Assembly (NCBI RefSeq): GCF_010092445.1
Contig: NZ_CP048031.1
Span: 3,968,001-4,032,000 of the forward strand
Length of the DNA: 64,000 nucleotides
Reading direction: 5' to 3'
From: Shewanella sp. Arc9-LZ
GTDB lineage: Bacteria; Pseudomonadota; Gammaproteobacteria; Enterobacterales; Shewanellaceae
Within the stretch, counting starts at the first letter, position 1. Every line of letters begins with the position of its first letter. The notes under the pieces are model-generated. The model ran no database searches and was not told the DNA's origin. It saw only the letters and a program-made list of their open reading frames with translations. The translations under genes and the position numbers were made by a program. Positions 18,037 through 29,143 of this stretch are shown here, one piece after another.

Positions 18037-19377
18037 TTAAGCAACAAGGCTCTTAGCCTGCCAACGGCCACTGCGCCAACGCCACAACATCGCCAACCCT
18101 CTAACCCACTCATCAAGCGCTAAGGCAGCCCAAATACCCAATAAACCATACTCTAAATGGATCCCGAGATAATAAGCACCTGGTACCGCGATACACCACA
18201 TTGAAAATAAGCCCATAAAAAACGGAAACTTGGCATCGCCGCTAGCTCTTAACGCATTAATCACCACTAAATTAAAAGTTCTACCGGGCTCCATAACTAA
18301 CGTGAGTACAAATAATTGCCCCACAAGGACAATAATGTCCTGTTCATCAGTAAACAGACCGACAAGGTTAGGTCCCCATATTGCAACGAATAAAGCCACA
18401 ACACTGGTAACAATCAAACCCAATTTTAATGCGCGATACATTTGATGCTCTGCAGCTTTTAATTGCTTAGCCCCCACCATATGACCAATAATAATTTCGT
18501 TACCTATGCCTATCGATAGCCCGAACAATAAGATAAACATACAAATTTGAAAATATAATGACTGCGCCGCTAAGGCTTTATCACCCATTAAGCCAACAAA
18601 TGAAGTGACGACCATAAATTGCAACATCCACGAGACGTTTTCGCCGGCGGCAGGTAAACCAATGTGAAACACTTTTTTTAGCATGACTTTATCTGGACGC
18701 AAAATACTCGGAATGTGTAATGGTATTTTGGTATAGCGTACAAACAACACCATCATAATGCTCACACCCACTAGTCGCCCAACAACAGTACTAATCGCAA
18801 CCCCTGCTACACCCATTTGTGGCAAACCAAACCAACCATAGAGCAATAATAAGTTGCCAATAAAGGTGATCACATTCATCGATAATGTTACCCACATAGC
18901 TTGCTGGGTAAAACCATGAGCCCGCATTCCGGCCGCTAAGCACATGGCCATCGCTTCGGGAATTAAACACAAACCGACAATTTGTAAATACAATTTACCA
19001 TCGGCCATAAGCTCCGCAGGTAAGTTCATTAGATTCAACATCATGGTTGAGCCGGTTAAAATACCTACCGCTGCGACCAAACCAACTAAAAAATTGAATC
19101 CGATAGATGAATACACTACGGCACTGGCTGCAGCTTTATTATTAGCCCCTAAATACTGAGTAATGACAACACTAGCGCCAATACTAACGAAACTAAATAA
19201 CGTAATGGCCAGTTCAAACACCATATTACCAACCGACAGCGCCGCCACACCTTGATACGACACATGGCTTATCATAAAAGTATTAATTGCTGCCGTTAAA
19301 AAGTGCAAAGCAAAGTCGACGAACAATGGCCAGGTCAGTGAAAATAAGGATAAAGGTGCATTCGGCTTAACAAGCAT
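18037..19377 (-). CDS. MATE family efflux transporter
   Basis: This 446-residue integral membrane protein has about 12 hydrophobic segments arranged as two six-helix halves, typical of multidrug and toxin extrusion antiporters driven by Na+ or H+. The N-terminal SLFSLTWPLFVDFALHFL and the repeated QYLGANN / GHMVGAKQ loops after helices 2 and 8 fit the family. No neighbouring regulator or partner gene is seen, so substrate is unknown. It appears to be transcribed alone. Confidence 0.9.
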   Translation of the reverse strand: MLVKPNAPLSLFSLTWPLFVDFALHFLTAAINTFMISHVSYQGVAALSVGNMVFELAITLFSFVSIGASVVITQYLGANNKAAASAVVYSSIGFNFLVGLVAAVGILTGSTMMLNLMNLPAELMADGKLYLQIVGLCLIPEAMAMCLAAGMRAHGFTQQAMWVTLSMNVITFIGNLLLLYGWFGLPQMGVAGVAISTVVGRLVGVSIMMVLFVRYTKIPLHIPSILRPDKVMLKKVFHIGLPAAGENVSWMLQFMVVTSFVGLMGDKALAAQSLYFQICMFILLFGLSIGIGNEIIIGHMVGAKQLKAAEHQMYRALKLGLIVTSVVALFVAIWGPNLVGLFTDEQDIIVLVGQLFVLTLVMEPGRTFNLVVINALRASGDAKFPFFMGLFSMWCIAVPGAYYLGIHLEYGLLGIWAALALDEWVRGLAMLWRWRSGRWQAKSLVA

Positions 19378-19518
19378 ATAATGAGTTCAACTATTAAAGA
19401 TGGCTAACGGAATAAGGTTATATCAATAAATGATGACGTTTTTGCGTCAATTTTTAAGGCGAGGATGATGCTAGATAGCGTTTAAAAAAACAACGTTTTT
19501 CGTTATTAATTTACAAAA

Positions 19519-19549
19519 AAATCAGCTCATTCAAAAAATGAGCTGATTT
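19519..19549 (-). terminator. Rho-independent terminator of fba
   Basis: A 12-bp stem (AAATCAGCTCAT with its complement), followed on the minus strand by a T-run. Confidence 0.85.
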
Positions 19550-19571
19550 GCTGTTTTAACGTAAAAAAGGT

Positions 19572-20636
19572 TTACATGATTTTAGGGTCAAGTTCACCAG
19601 ATTGATAAGCTTTATACATTGCTTGTAGTGACTTAGGCTTAATTTTAGAGGCCATACCCGCACAACCAAATGCTTCATAACGAGTCGTACAAATGTCAGC
19701 CATCGCTTCCATTGATGCTTTTAAGAATTTACGAGGATCAAATTCTGCAGGATGTTCAGCTAAGAATTTACGCACTGCACCCGTTGATGCCAAACGTAAA
19801 TCGGTATCAATGTTCACTTTACGCACACCGTGCTTAATACCTTCAACGATTTCTTCTAATGGTACGCCGTAAGTTTCTGGAATTTCACCACCATACTGGT
19901 TGATGATTTTCAGCCACTCTTGCGGTACAGAAGATGAACCGTGCATCACTAAATGCGTGTTAGGGATACGCGCATGAATTTCTTTAATACGGTCTATACG
20001 TAATACATCACCAGTAGGTTTACGACTAAACTTATAAGCTCCATGGCTGGTACCAATCGCAATAGCTAATGCATCAACATGAGTATCGGCAACAAAACGC
20101 GCTGCTTCTTCAGGAGTTGTTAGCATTTGGTCCATGCTGAGAATACCCGCAGCACCCACACCATCTTCTTCGCCTGCTTGGCCAGTTTCTAAACTGCCTA
20201 AACAACCGATTTCACCTTCAACTGACACACCACATGCATGAGCAAAAGCCACAGTACGACGAGTCACATCCACGTTATACTCGTATGACGCGGGTGTTTT
20301 ACCATCGGCCATTAACGAGCCATCCATCATTACTGATGACATGCCTAACTGGATTGAGCGCTGACAAATGTCAGGATCAGTACCGTGATCTTGATGAATA
20401 CATACCGGAATATCTGGATACTGCTCAAGCGCAGCAGCCATAAGATATTTTAAAAACTGTGGGCGAGCATATTTACGTGCACCAGCAGATGCTTGCACAA
20501 TAACAGGGCTGTCAGTTGCTTCAGCCGCTTGCATAATTGCACGCATTTGTTCAAGGTTGTTCACGTTAAATGCAGGGACGCCATAACCATGCTCTGCAGC
20601 ATGATCAAGCAGTTGTCGTAGAGAGATAAGAGCCAT
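19572..20636 (-). CDS. fba: Fructose-bisphosphate aldolase, class II
   Basis: This zinc-dependent aldolase interconverts fructose 1,6-bisphosphate with dihydroxyacetone phosphate and glyceraldehyde 3-phosphate. The start at 20636 (MALISLRQ) is preferred because GGAG lies 7 nt upstream. An ATG four codons earlier contains that ribosome-binding site. This gives 354 residues, the size of the CbbA-like class IIB branch. Metal and catalytic motifs are visible: CIHQDHGTD (about 79-87, Zn-binding His and Asp), [22 protein letters not shown] and KVNIDTDLR. It is the last gene of the minus-strand block tkt, epd, pgk, fba, separated from pgk by about 155 bp. Confidence 0.95.
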   Translation of the reverse strand: MALISLRQLLDHAAEHGYGVPAFNVNNLEQMRAIMQAAEATDSPVIVQASAGARKYARPQFLKYLMAAALEQYPDIPVCIHQDHGTDPDICQRSIQLGMSSVMMDGSLMADGKTPASYEYNVDVTRRTVAFAHACGVSVEGEIGCLGSLETGQAGEEDGVGAAGILSMDQMLTTPEEAARFVADTHVDALAIAIGTSHGAYKFSRKPTGDVLRIDRIKEIHARIPNTHLVMHGSSSVPQEWLKIINQYGGEIPETYGVPLEEIVEGIKHGVRKVNIDTDLRLASTGAVRKFLAEHPAEFDPRKFLKASMEAMADICTTRYEAFGCAGMASKIKPKSLQAMYKAYQSGELDPKIM

Positions 20637-20791
20637 TTTGTTCTCCATTAATAGGGTGATTACTCACCTAGGTCGCTATCGTTTGGACGGATTTTAAACT
20701 CTGGCACAACCTACATCCTGTAGATTATGACAGAGCATTTTTTTATAATAATTATTATTAGGTTTTACGGTACAAATACTTGATATGTGAT

Positions 20792-21967
20792 CTAAGCGCC
20801 ACGCTTTTCAAGCATTGCTACAGCGGGTAATTCTTTACCTTCTAAAAACTCAAGGAAAGCACCACCGCCGGTTGAAATATAAGACACTTTGTCAGCAATG
20901 TTATACTTATCGACTGCCGCTAGAGTGTCACCACCGCCAGCAATAGAAAACGCTTTAGAATTAGCAATGGCTTGGGCAATACGCTTAGTACCTTCGCCGA
21001 ATTGATCAAACTCAAACACGCCAACAGGACCATTCCAGACGATCGTCCCTGCTTGTTCAATAATTTTAGCCAGTGCTTCTGCGCTATCTGGGCCGATATC
21101 AAAAATCATATCGCTATCGGTCACGTCTGCTACTGACTTTAATGTTGCAGTTGCAGTTGGGCTAAATTCGCTTGCTACAACAACATCTGTTGGTACAGGA
21201 ATATCACCACCACGGCTTCTAGCATTTGCCACAAGACGCTTTGCTTCTTCCACTAAATCAGCTTCATACAATGATTTACCGACGTTATAACCCGCAGCTG
21301 CGATAAAGGTATTGGCAATACCGCCACCCACAACAAGCTGGTCAACCTTAGTTGATAGGCTTTCAAGCACAGTTAATTTAGTCGACACTTTAGAACCACC
21401 TACTATCGCCACCATTGGACGAGCTGGGTTATCAAGCGCTTTGCCTAATGCATCTAATTCTTGCGACAATAATGGGCCAGCACAAGCAATAGGAGCATAA
21501 ACACCTACACCATGAGTAGATGCTTGGGCACGATGAGCCGTACCAAATGCGTCCATTACATACACATCACATAATGCTGCCATTTTTTTAGACAGAGCTT
21601 CATCGTTTTTACCTTCGCCAATATTAAAGCGAACGTTTTCAAATACCACAACTTCGCCAACATTCACGTCAACGCCATCAAGATAATCACTCACTAAGCG
21701 CACTGGGCAGTCTAACGCTTTAGCTAAATAATCGACTACCGGCTGCATTGAATATTCAGCGTTAAACTCGCCTTCTGTTGGGCGGCCTAAATGAGACATC
21801 ACCATTACGGCAGCGCCTTTTTTTAATGCGAGTTGAATGGTAGGTAATGATGCGCGTAAACGAGCATCACTTGTTACAACACCGTCGCTGACAGGTACGT
21901 TTAAATCTTCACGAATAAGCACACGCTTATTTTGTAGATCTAAATCTGTCATGTTAATAATTGCCAT
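20792..21967 (-). CDS. pgk: Phosphoglycerate kinase
   Basis: This 391-residue glycolytic enzyme transfers phosphate from 1,3-bisphosphoglycerate to ADP. Family motifs seen are REDLNVP (substrate-binding, about 18-24), MSHLGRP (about 57-63), [23 protein letters not shown] (about 183-197), WNGPVGVFE and the C-terminal [19 protein letters not shown] lies about 9 nt before the ATG. It stands between epd and fba on the same strand, the conserved epd-pgk-fba order of gammaproteobacteria. Confidence 0.97.
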   Translation of the reverse strand: MAIINMTDLDLQNKRVLIREDLNVPVSDGVVTSDARLRASLPTIQLALKKGAAVMVMSHLGRPTEGEFNAEYSMQPVVDYLAKALDCPVRLVSDYLDGVDVNVGEVVVFENVRFNIGEGKNDEALSKKMAALCDVYVMDAFGTAHRAQASTHGVGVYAPIACAGPLLSQELDALGKALDNPARPMVAIVGGSKVSTKLTVLESLSTKVDQLVVGGGIANTFIAAAGYNVGKSLYEADLVEEAKRLVANARSRGGDIPVPTDVVVASEFSPTATATLKSVADVTDSDMIFDIGPDSAEALAKIIEQAGTIVWNGPVGVFEFDQFGEGTKRIAQAIANSKAFSIAGGGDTLAAVDKYNIADKVSYISTGGGAFLEFLEGKELPAVAMLEKRGA

Positions 21968-22046
21968 AATTAGCAGTTCCTTTTTAAGTTAATACAAAGT
22001 CTTGCTGCGCAACCGGCTTAACCCATTGCGACATAATCTGTTGATA

Positions 22047-23066
22047 TTATCGATCTAACTTTGCTTGAATCATCGCTAAGCTAGTATCCAGCATGCGGTT
22101 GGCAAAACCCCATTCGTTGTCGCACCATAATAATAATTTGACCAAGTGGCCAGCACTGACACGCGTTTGGGTTCCGTCTACAATACTTGAACGTGGATCG
22201 TGGTTAAAATCACACGATACCAGAGGCTCGTCAGTATAGCCTAAAATACCATTAAAACTGCCGTTTGACGCAAGTTGTAACACACGGTTAATTTGCTCAA
22301 TATTGACCTTTTTCTCTAGCGTGACAGACAGGTCGATCGCGGTCACATTTATGGTTGGCACCCTAACAGAAATCGCTTCAAACTTATCTTTCATGTGCGG
22401 CAAAATACGCTCAATGCCTCGCGCTAATTTTGTGTCTACCGGAATAATAGATTGACCAGCAGCACGAGTTCGACGTAAATCATCATGATAAGCATCGATC
22501 ACTTGTTGATCGTTCATCGCCGAGTGAATCGTGGTAATGGCGCCACTCTTGACTTCAAAATGCTTATCCAATACATCGATAACCGGAACAATACAATTGG
22601 TAGTGCAAGATGCGTTAGAAATAACGGTATGCTCTGCGCGCAACAAATCATGATTAACACCATATACAATGGTCTCATCAACATCTGCAGAAGAAGGATG
22701 GCTTATCAGCACTTGCTTAGCACCTGCATGAATATGTGCTTCGCAAGCTTGGCGATCAATTAAGCTGCCGGTGGCTTCATAAACGATATCGATATCAAGT
22801 TCAGCCCAAGGCAATAAATTAGCATCGGGTTGATTGAGTAACAAAATGCTGTCATCACCAATAAGCAACTGATCACCATTTAGCTTAACGGTATGCTTGA
22901 AACGACCATGAGTCGTGTCATATTGAGTTAAATGACATATGGCTTCTGGCTTTGCCAACTCATTGATCGCCACAATTTGGATTTGTTGACGTTTTCCAGA
23001 TTCGTACAATGCACGAAGTATTGAGCGGCCAATCCGGCCATAACCATTAATTGCAACTCGAATCAT
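22047..23066 (-). CDS. epd: D-erythrose-4-phosphate dehydrogenase
   Basis: This 339-residue NAD-dependent dehydrogenase has the glyceraldehyde-3-phosphate dehydrogenase fold. The Rossmann motif NGYGRIGR is at residues 8-15, the catalytic cysteine in SNASCTTNC (about 154) and the catalytic histidine in [11 protein letters not shown]. The MNDQQ segment and the position next to tkt and pgk mark it as Epd, which makes erythronate 4-phosphate for pyridoxal phosphate synthesis, rather than glycolytic GapA. Erythrose 4-phosphate is a product of the neighbouring transketolase. Confidence 0.93.
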   Translation of the reverse strand: MIRVAINGYGRIGRSILRALYESGKRQQIQIVAINELAKPEAICHLTQYDTTHGRFKHTVKLNGDQLLIGDDSILLLNQPDANLLPWAELDIDIVYEATGSLIDRQACEAHIHAGAKQVLISHPSSADVDETIVYGVNHDLLRAEHTVISNASCTTNCIVPVIDVLDKHFEVKSGAITTIHSAMNDQQVIDAYHDDLRRTRAAGQSIIPVDTKLARGIERILPHMKDKFEAISVRVPTINVTAIDLSVTLEKKVNIEQINRVLQLASNGSFNGILGYTDEPLVSCDFNHDPRSSIVDGTQTRVSAGHLVKLLLWCDNEWGFANRMLDTSLAMIQAKLDR

Positions 23067-23176
23067 TTAGGGTCCAGAGTAATTATCCGAAGCACTTATT
23101 ATTCAACAAATTATGATAAAAACATCTATTAATAAGTGACTTAGCATATATTATTTCACGTGAATTAAAGAGATAA

Positions 23177-23210
23177 AAAAACGGCCTACAATAGTATTGC
23201 AGGCCGTTAT
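23177..23210 (-). terminator. Rho-independent terminator of tkt
   Basis: AACGGCCT and AGGCCGTT form the stem. On the minus strand a T-run follows. It separates tkt from the epd-pgk-fba genes. Confidence 0.8.
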
Positions 23211-23255
23211 TATACAGATTAAACACCTAATAGATAAGTGTTTAATCTCAGTTGA

Positions 23256-25250
23256 TTATCCTAAAGATTGGACAGTTTTTACTACATTATCAACAGTGAA
23301 GCCGAAATGTTTAAGTAAATCACCACCAGGAGCAGACTCACCAAAGGTGGTCATACCCACTACAGCACCATCAAAACCAATATATTTGTACCAGAAGTCA
23401 GTATGTGCCGCTTCAACCGCAACACGTTTAGTGACACCTTTTGGTAGTACAGATTCTTTGTAAGCAGCATCTTGCTTATCAAACTCAGTCGTAGAAGGCA
23501 TAGAAACTACCCGCACTTTTTGACCTAGTTTGGTGAGCTCTGCGGCAGAATCCATCGCCAACTGCACTTCTGAACCTGTGGCAATCAAAATCACATCAGC
23601 AGTGCCTTGGCAATCAGACAGTACATAACCACCTTTAGCTACGTTAGCTAATTGCTCAGCAGTACGCGCTTGTGCCTTAAGACCCTGACGGCTAAAGATT
23701 AATGAAGTTGGTGCATCACGACGTTCAATCGCCGCCTTCCAAGATACTGCCGTTTCCGCAGCATCACATGGACGCCAAACAGCCATATTAGGCGTTAAAC
23801 GTAAGTTAGCTAATTGCTCAACCGGTTGGTGAGTTGGGCCATCTTCGCCTTGGCCGATTGAATCATGGGTATAAACGAAAATGTTTTGAATGCCCATTAA
23901 TGCTGACATACGTACCGCGTTACGTGCGTACTCCATGAACATCATGAAAGTTGCGCCATAGTTAATAAAACCACCATGTAACGACGCGCCGTTCATAATA
24001 CCGCTCATACCGAATTCACGTACACCGTAATAGATGTAGTTACCGGCAGGATCGTCTTGAATACCTTTTGAACCAGACCAAAGCGTTAAATTAGAACCGG
24101 CTAAGTCAGCGCTACCGCCAAGTAATTCAGGCAACATAGCACCAAAGAAACCAATTGAATTTTGAGACGCTTTTCGACTCGCAATACCTTCGGCTTTATC
24201 TTGGCTTTCTTGGATAAAGGCTTGTGCTTTTGCTTCAAAATCTGCAGGTAAGTCACCTTTTAATACGCGACGTTCATATTCTGCAGCCAGTTCAGGGAAC
24301 GCAACTTGGTAAGCAGCAAACTTGTCATTCCATAATGACTCGTTAGCAACACCTTTATGTTTAGCATCCCAACCAGCATACACATCAGATGGGATTTCAA
24401 AAGGAGCGTGTGGCCAGTTTAAGAACTCACGAGCTGCTGCAATTTCAGCATCACCTAATGGTGCACCATGACAATCATGGCTACCCGACTTGTTAGGCGA
24501 ACCAAAACCAATAATGGTTTTACAGCAAATCATCGATGGCTTATCTGTTACAGATTTAGCTTGTTCAATCGCGGCGCGGATAGCATCTGGATTATGACCA
24601 TCTACATCGGCAATAACGTGCCAGCCATAGGCTTCAAAACGCTTAGGAGTGTCATCAGTGAACCAGCCTTCAACATGACCATCGATAGAAATACCGTTGT
24701 CATCCCAAAATGCGACTAACTTTCCAAGGCCTAATGTTCCGGCTAATGAACTGACTTCGTGAGAAATACCTTCCATTAAACAGCCATCACCTAAGAAACA
24801 GTAGGTGAAGTGATCGACGATGTCGTGGCCTGGACGGTTAAACTGAGCCGCCAAGGTTTTTTCCGCAATAGCCATACCAACAGCATTACTCAAACCAGCG
24901 CCTAAAGGACCGGTTGTAGTTTCAACACCAGGGGTATAACCATATTCAGGATGACCAGGCGTTTTTGAATGCAGCTGACGGAATTGCTTTAGCTCTTCAA
25001 TAGGCAATTCATAGCCAGTTAAATGCAATAAAGAGTATATAAGCATAGAGCCATGACCGTTTGACAGAACAAAACGATCGCGATCGACCCAGTTAGGATT
25101 AGTTGGATTGTGCTTTAGAAAATCATTCCATAGCACTTCGGCGATATCTGCCATCCCCATTGGGGCACCTGGATGACCAGAGTTAGCTTTTTGAACCGCA
25201 TCCATACTTAGGGCGCGAATAGCGTTAGCGAGTACTTTACGAGATGACAT
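23256..25250 (-). CDS. tkt: Transketolase
   Basis: This thiamine-diphosphate enzyme of the pentose phosphate pathway has 664 residues from the ATG at 25250 ([17 protein letters not shown]). That start matches the E. coli N-terminus and follows GGAGAG by 5 nt. The open frame extends 16 codons upstream without support. Motifs seen are the substrate His in [18 protein letters not shown] for ThDP/Mg binding, [16 protein letters not shown] and the C-terminal GFTV domain. A terminator follows. The gene diverges from metK across a 530-bp region. Confidence 0.96.
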   Translation of the reverse strand: MSSRKVLANAIRALSMDAVQKANSGHPGAPMGMADIAEVLWNDFLKHNPTNPNWVDRDRFVLSNGHGSMLIYSLLHLTGYELPIEELKQFRQLHSKTPGHPEYGYTPGVETTTGPLGAGLSNAVGMAIAEKTLAAQFNRPGHDIVDHFTYCFLGDGCLMEGISHEVSSLAGTLGLGKLVAFWDDNGISIDGHVEGWFTDDTPKRFEAYGWHVIADVDGHNPDAIRAAIEQAKSVTDKPSMICCKTIIGFGSPNKSGSHDCHGAPLGDAEIAAAREFLNWPHAPFEIPSDVYAGWDAKHKGVANESLWNDKFAAYQVAFPELAAEYERRVLKGDLPADFEAKAQAFIQESQDKAEGIASRKASQNSIGFFGAMLPELLGGSADLAGSNLTLWSGSKGIQDDPAGNYIYYGVREFGMSGIMNGASLHGGFINYGATFMMFMEYARNAVRMSALMGIQNIFVYTHDSIGQGEDGPTHQPVEQLANLRLTPNMAVWRPCDAAETAVSWKAAIERRDAPTSLIFSRQGLKAQARTAEQLANVAKGGYVLSDCQGTADVILIATGSEVQLAMDSAAELTKLGQKVRVVSMPSTTEFDKQDAAYKESVLPKGVTKRVAVEAAHTDFWYKYIGFDGAVVGMTTFGESAPGGDLLKHFGFTVDNVVKTVQSLG

Positions 25251-25735
25251 GCTCTCTCCTGCTTGTTTGTAAGGTCTAACGGGCAATTGTGAAGCCATAT
25301 TTTCCCCTACAAGGCGATGTGACGCAAATTAAAATTTTTCGGGTTTCTTTTTAACCGTTAAATAAACGGTGATTTCATACAATGCCAATAAATAAACATC
25401 GTAAATACAGCATCAAATGGTCAGCATGACCATAACATGAGATAAATACAGAGTAATTATTTATTGCCACTTGTAAATAAAAAGTATCGTGATTGGCAGA
25501 GCTATGGCTCTGATTAGGCAATATAATCTCTAATCTATCAAAAACATTGTCTATTTTTATGATAAATACACCGCGCAAGTCGATGAGCACTTAAATAAAG
25601 CCATATGAATCAAAAACTTGATTTTTCACCAGTATAAACATATCTATGATTAACAAAAAAAATTATGCTCCATTGCACAATTCTCCAGTTAAATTCGTAT
25701 AAAGGGGTGTTATCAAATTAGATTTCGACTAAAAT
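25251..25735. other. tkt-metK divergent intergenic region
   Basis: This roughly 485-bp AT-rich region carries the divergent promoters of tkt and metK. The 71-residue frame in it lacks a convincing ribosome-binding site. A weak promoter for metK could be TTGCAC (25673) with TATAAA (25698), but the 19-bp spacing is long. Otherwise only the MetJ boxes at its right edge are recognisable. Confidence 0.4.
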
Positions 25736-25751
25736 AGACGTCTAGACGTAT
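25736..25751 (+). promoter_or_regulatory. Tandem MetJ boxes upstream of metK
   Basis: AGACGTCT followed directly by AGACGTAT gives one perfect and one 7-of-8 match to the MetJ 8-bp met box, in tandem as MetJ requires. It lies 32 bp before the metK ATG. Repression by MetJ with S-adenosylmethionine is the established role of such sites. Confidence 0.85.
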
Positions 25752-25782
25752 ATTCAAATGCAACCAACGAGATTCTCCTATT

Positions 25783-26934
25783 ATGGCAAAGCACTTGTTT
25801 ACCTCTGAGTCTGTCTCAGAAGGTCATCCAGATAAAATCGCCGATCAGATTTCTGATGCGGTATTAGACGCAATACTTGAGCAAGATCCAAAGGCTCGTG
25901 TTGCGTGCGAAACGTATGTCAAAACCGGTATGGTATTAGTGGGCGGTGAAGTCACCACTTCTGCTTGGGTAGACATTGAAGAAATTACCCGTAAAACCGT
26001 ACGCGAAATCGGTTACACCAATTCAGATATGGGTTTTGATGCTGATTCATGTGCGGTACTTAATGCCATAGGTAAACAGTCACCAGATATCAATCAAGGT
26101 GTTGATCGTTCAGACCCTGCAGAGCAAGGTGCTGGTGATCAGGGTTTAATGTTTGGTTATGCCAGCAATGAAACTGATGTATTAATGCCTGCACCGATTA
26201 CTTACGCGCACAAATTAGTTAAGCGTCAGTCTGAAGTACGCAAAGACGGCACACTACCTTGGTTACGCCCAGATGCTAAAAGCCAGGTAACGTTTGCTTA
26301 TGATGATGGCAAAATCATCGGTATTGATGCGATTGTATTATCTACTCAACATCGTGAAGACGTGAGTCAAGCTGATTTAATTGAAGCGGTAATGGAAACT
26401 ATCATCAAGCCGGTATTACCTGCTCAATGGTTAAACAAAGACACTAAATACTTTATCAACCCTACTGGTCGCTTTGTGATTGGTGGCCCTGTTGGTGATT
26501 GTGGTTTAACAGGTCGTAAAATTATTGTAGATACCTACGGCGGTATGGCTCGTCACGGTGGTGGTGCTTTCTCTGGTAAAGACCCATCAAAAGTAGACCG
26601 TAGCGCGGCTTATGCTGCACGTTATGTAGCTAAAAATATCGTTGCAGCTGGTCTAGCTGACCGTTGTGAGCTACAAGTGTCATATGCTATTGGTGTTGCA
26701 GAGCCAACGTCTATTAGTATTGAAACATTCGGTACCGGTAAAGTATCAGAAGAAGTATTGATTAAATTAATACGTCAACACTTCGAATTACGTCCATACG
26801 GCTTAACAGCAATGCTAGATTTGGCACGCCCAATCTATCAGCAAACTGCTGCTTATGGCCACTTTGGCCGAGATATCTTCCCTTGGGAAGCGACTGATAA
26901 AGCTGAAGCACTTCGTGCAGATGCAGGTTTATAA
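25783..26934 (+). CDS. metK: S-adenosylmethionine synthetase
   Basis: This enzyme makes S-adenosylmethionine from methionine and ATP. The 383 residues match the family length. The N-terminal [17 protein letters not shown] with GHPDK (about 14-18), the GAGDQG loop (about 118-123), the [13 protein letters not shown] segment and the phosphate-binding [19 protein letters not shown] region are all present. It is monocistronic with a strong terminator and sits behind tandem met boxes, so it is probably repressed when its own product is plentiful. Confidence 0.97.
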   Translation: MAKHLFTSESVSEGHPDKIADQISDAVLDAILEQDPKARVACETYVKTGMVLVGGEVTTSAWVDIEEITRKTVREIGYTNSDMGFDADSCAVLNAIGKQSPDINQGVDRSDPAEQGAGDQGLMFGYASNETDVLMPAPITYAHKLVKRQSEVRKDGTLPWLRPDAKSQVTFAYDDGKIIGIDAIVLSTQHREDVSQADLIEAVMETIIKPVLPAQWLNKDTKYFINPTGRFVIGGPVGDCGLTGRKIIVDTYGGMARHGGGAFSGKDPSKVDRSAAYAARYVAKNIVAAGLADRCELQVSYAIGVAEPTSISIETFGTGKVSEEVLIKLIRQHFELRPYGLTAMLDLARPIYQQTAAYGHFGRDIFPWEATDKAEALRADAGL

Positions 26935-26989
26935 TCAGCCAGCATAATTATCGTCTTAAGCTAGTGTCTGTATTAAGCTAACACGATAA

Positions 26990-27021
26990 AAAATAAAACC
27001 GCCAACTGGCGGTTTTATTTT
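26990..27021 (+). terminator. Rho-independent terminator of metK
   Basis: A 15-bp stem with a 2-nt loop, GC core ACCGCCA/TGGCGGT, flanked by A- and T-rich arms. It could work in both directions. Confidence 0.9.
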
Positions 27022-27053
27022 ATCTATCATTGGCAATACAATGATTTGATCTA

Positions 27054-27083
27054 AACATTTAATCTCAACATTTAATCTCAACA
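27054..27083. repeat. 13-bp tandem repeat before acetyltransferase gene
   Basis: AACATTTAATCTC occurs twice in tandem plus four bases of a third copy, ending at the ATG at 27084. It occupies the place of the ribosome-binding site, and no purine-rich site is visible. Confidence 0.7.
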
Positions 27084-27683
27084 ATGGCTCAGATTATGTA
27101 TCAACCCACTTGGCTAAACACAAAGATAACAGCAAACCACCAGCCATCAACGGCAACTAACCCCTGTGCGATAAACAGCCCTGTTACTAACATTCCAGCC
27201 ATTAACTTGCCAGCCATTAAACAGTGGTCTGCAATCAAGTTATTCTATCGTCAACATATGCCGTATGCTCGATTAGCTCAGAAAGAGTCTGTGGCTGTCA
27301 TTCATCATCTAAGCCCACCAGCTACTGATGAAGTTGATATAAGCCAGCAAAAAATAATCGCTGCGGTAAGAGTTAAACCTATTGGCCAATATCAATTAAT
27401 CAATGGATTATTGGTTCACCCTGACTACCGTGGACAACAGCTTTCAACTCAGTTATTGAAATTTATCGCGCCCAAATTAACCGCTAAAAATTGCTTCTTG
27501 TTTGCTCATCCGTGGTTAATTGGCTTATATCAACAGCAGCACTTTATCGTTATAGATCAAAATGTCGTGATAGGTCAAAATGATTTATCAGCGATACCAG
27601 CAGACATCACTCAGTTGTATCGTCGCTATCACAGTGAACAACGACCACTAGTGTTGATGCAGCTCAATGATCCCGATAAATAA
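27084..27683 (+). CDS. GNAT family N-acetyltransferase
   Basis: This 199-residue protein has a GNAT core in its C-terminal two thirds. The acetyl-CoA-binding motif A is seen around GLLVHPDYRGQQLSTQLL (about 113-130), preceded by a KIIAAVRVKPIG strand. The first 45 residues are Asn-, Pro- and Ala-rich with repeated PAIN/PAIK units and are probably not part of the fold. The true start may be later, because no ribosome-binding site precedes the ATG at 27084. Substrate is unknown. Confidence 0.7.
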   Translation: MAQIMYQPTWLNTKITANHQPSTATNPCAINSPVTNIPAINLPAIKQWSAIKLFYRQHMPYARLAQKESVAVIHHLSPPATDEVDISQQKIIAAVRVKPIGQYQLINGLLVHPDYRGQQLSTQLLKFIAPKLTAKNCFLFAHPWLIGLYQQQHFIVIDQNVVIGQNDLSAIPADITQLYRRYHSEQRPLVLMQLNDPDK

Positions 27684-27845
27684 TCTAGATTAATAATCTA
27701 ACTCAATAAGATCAATGAGCCAAACTCAGACAAAATCTAGATCGTATTAAAGCCTCTCAAGGCTATTGCACACCAATAAATTTAGCCCAAATAGACTTAA
27801 GCGTAATCAAACTAAGTCAGCATAAGTACAAGGTGATCGAACTCG

Positions 27846-28202
27846 TTAACAATGATCGAAATGTGAACTTTCAATACACATAAACGACACTTGTTGCATT
27901 GTCATTACGGGCACTACTTTGACACTGATAGACGCTAAGTTAATCCGCTCGACATCGGTAAATAGCGTAATCGCTGCTTGATAATTATTGGTTACGCCAC
28001 AAAATAGCCACATGTCTTGCCAGCGCACAAAATACCCCGATTGCTGCAATTGCGGATCATCTGGATTTTGTAAATCGGCTTCAACACACTCATACAACTC
28101 TGTCGCATCAGTCAACACCGCGGCTATTAGCTTCATATTGTCAAATGCAGATAATCTTAAATCCAAATAGGGTGAAAAGAGTGCTTCAAAGTTAGTACTC
28201 AT
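27846..28202 (-). CDS. Hypothetical protein
   Basis: The 118-residue protein is read from ATG 28202 (MSTNFEALF), which has GAGGAA 4-5 nt upstream. The open frame reaches 11 codons further without support. It has no signal peptide or TM segment and is acidic, with aromatic residues in a FVRWQDMWLFCG segment near the middle. I do not recognise it. It is followed upstream by a GNAT gene and a small membrane-protein gene on the same strand, about 50 bp apart. Confidence 0.65.
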   Translation of the reverse strand: MSTNFEALFSPYLDLRLSAFDNMKLIAAVLTDATELYECVEADLQNPDDPQLQQSGYFVRWQDMWLFCGVTNNYQAAITLFTDVERINLASISVKVVPVMTMQQVSFMCIESSHFDHC

Positions 28203-28250
28203 AATATTCCTCATAAATAACCACTTTATCAACACCCCTTAGTATAACGA

Positions 28251-28799
28251 TCACGTAATATTAGCTGTGGCCAGTAAACAATAATCACGTTGTTCAAAAC
28301 GAAATTGATCAATCTCTGTCATTGCGGCTTTTTGTTGATGTGCTGCCAACGAACGCGCATTGTCAGCGGCAACATACGTCACCATAAATGGAAAGGTATC
28401 TGCCACTTGTTTTTTTAATTCGGTAACCAGCGCCGAAAAAACTCCCTGGCCGCGTTTTGATTCTTGTATCCAAACGGGTCCATATTGGCACGTGTTAGTC
28501 GTCGATAAAGCTTGTCCATTTAAATCGGCAAACTTAAGTTTTTGAATAATATGTCGGTACAATGGTTGCGAGGAAAAAAATGACCATTTTGCCGCCATCA
28601 CATATCCAATGATCACCCCTTGCTCTTCAGCTACGATAAACCAATGTTGATTTATCAACTGGCTCACCTCTGCTTTGGTAAATGAATGAGCATGAAGTTG
28701 GCTATTTGAACCTACCAACTCATCATCAACATGGGCTCGTTCTAACTGCACAATAGCAGCAACATCGGTTAATAACGCCTTACGGATAATAAATGACAA
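28251..28799 (-). CDS. GNAT family N-acetyltransferase
   Basis: The 182-residue sequence shows an acetyltransferase fold throughout: N-terminal IIRKALLTDVAAIVQLE, the central strand WFIVAEEQGVIIGYVMAAKW, and motif A around IQESKRGQGVFSALVTELKK (about 112-131). It starts 3 bp after the stop of the 72-residue membrane-protein gene, so the two are cotranscribed. Substrate is unknown. It is unrelated in detail to the other GNAT protein at 27084. Confidence 0.85.
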   Translation of the reverse strand: MSFIIRKALLTDVAAIVQLERAHVDDELVGSNSQLHAHSFTKAEVSQLINQHWFIVAEEQGVIIGYVMAAKWSFFSSQPLYRHIIQKLKFADLNGQALSTTNTCQYGPVWIQESKRGQGVFSALVTELKKQVADTFPFMVTYVAADNARSLAAHQQKAAMTEIDQFRFEQRDYCLLATANIT

Positions 28800-28802
28800 T
28801 GA

Positions 28803-29021
28803 TTATTCCTTTGACCCTGAATTGGGAGATTGTTTCTTAGCCCATTCTATCACTAGCGCAACGGGCAGCGGAGACATAATTAGTGTTCCCACGCCAATGA
28901 GTGAAGCAATGACCAACATCCCACTGACTTGTTGACCGATATCACTTTGCCAATATAAGCCGACACCCACCAACAACATGATTAAACCGACGAAATGTAA
29001 CACTTTAACTAATTTGATCAT
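28803..29021 (-). CDS. Small two-helix membrane protein
   Basis: This 72-residue protein has two hydrophobic helices (about 9-25 and 34-57) and a basic, Ser-rich C-terminus. The composition and spacing to the GNAT gene (3 bp) support a real gene. I do not recognise a functional family. Confidence 0.7.
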   Translation of the reverse strand: MIKLVKVLHFVGLIMLLVGVGLYWQSDIGQQVSGMLVIASLIGVGTLIMSPLPVALVIEWAKKQSPNSGSKE

Positions 29022-29143
29022 TTGCGACTCTTTAATACGTTAAATAATGTTCATTAATCCAAAACATTACAATTATTTACGCTCTTATTCACACTCAAGT
29101 AGTAGAATAACGGCAATTTTTTGGTATATGGAAATCTCTCAAC

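Noticed and set aside
25375..25590. 71-residue frame in the tkt-metK region
   Set aside because: No ribosome-binding site, and it lies where promoters are expected.
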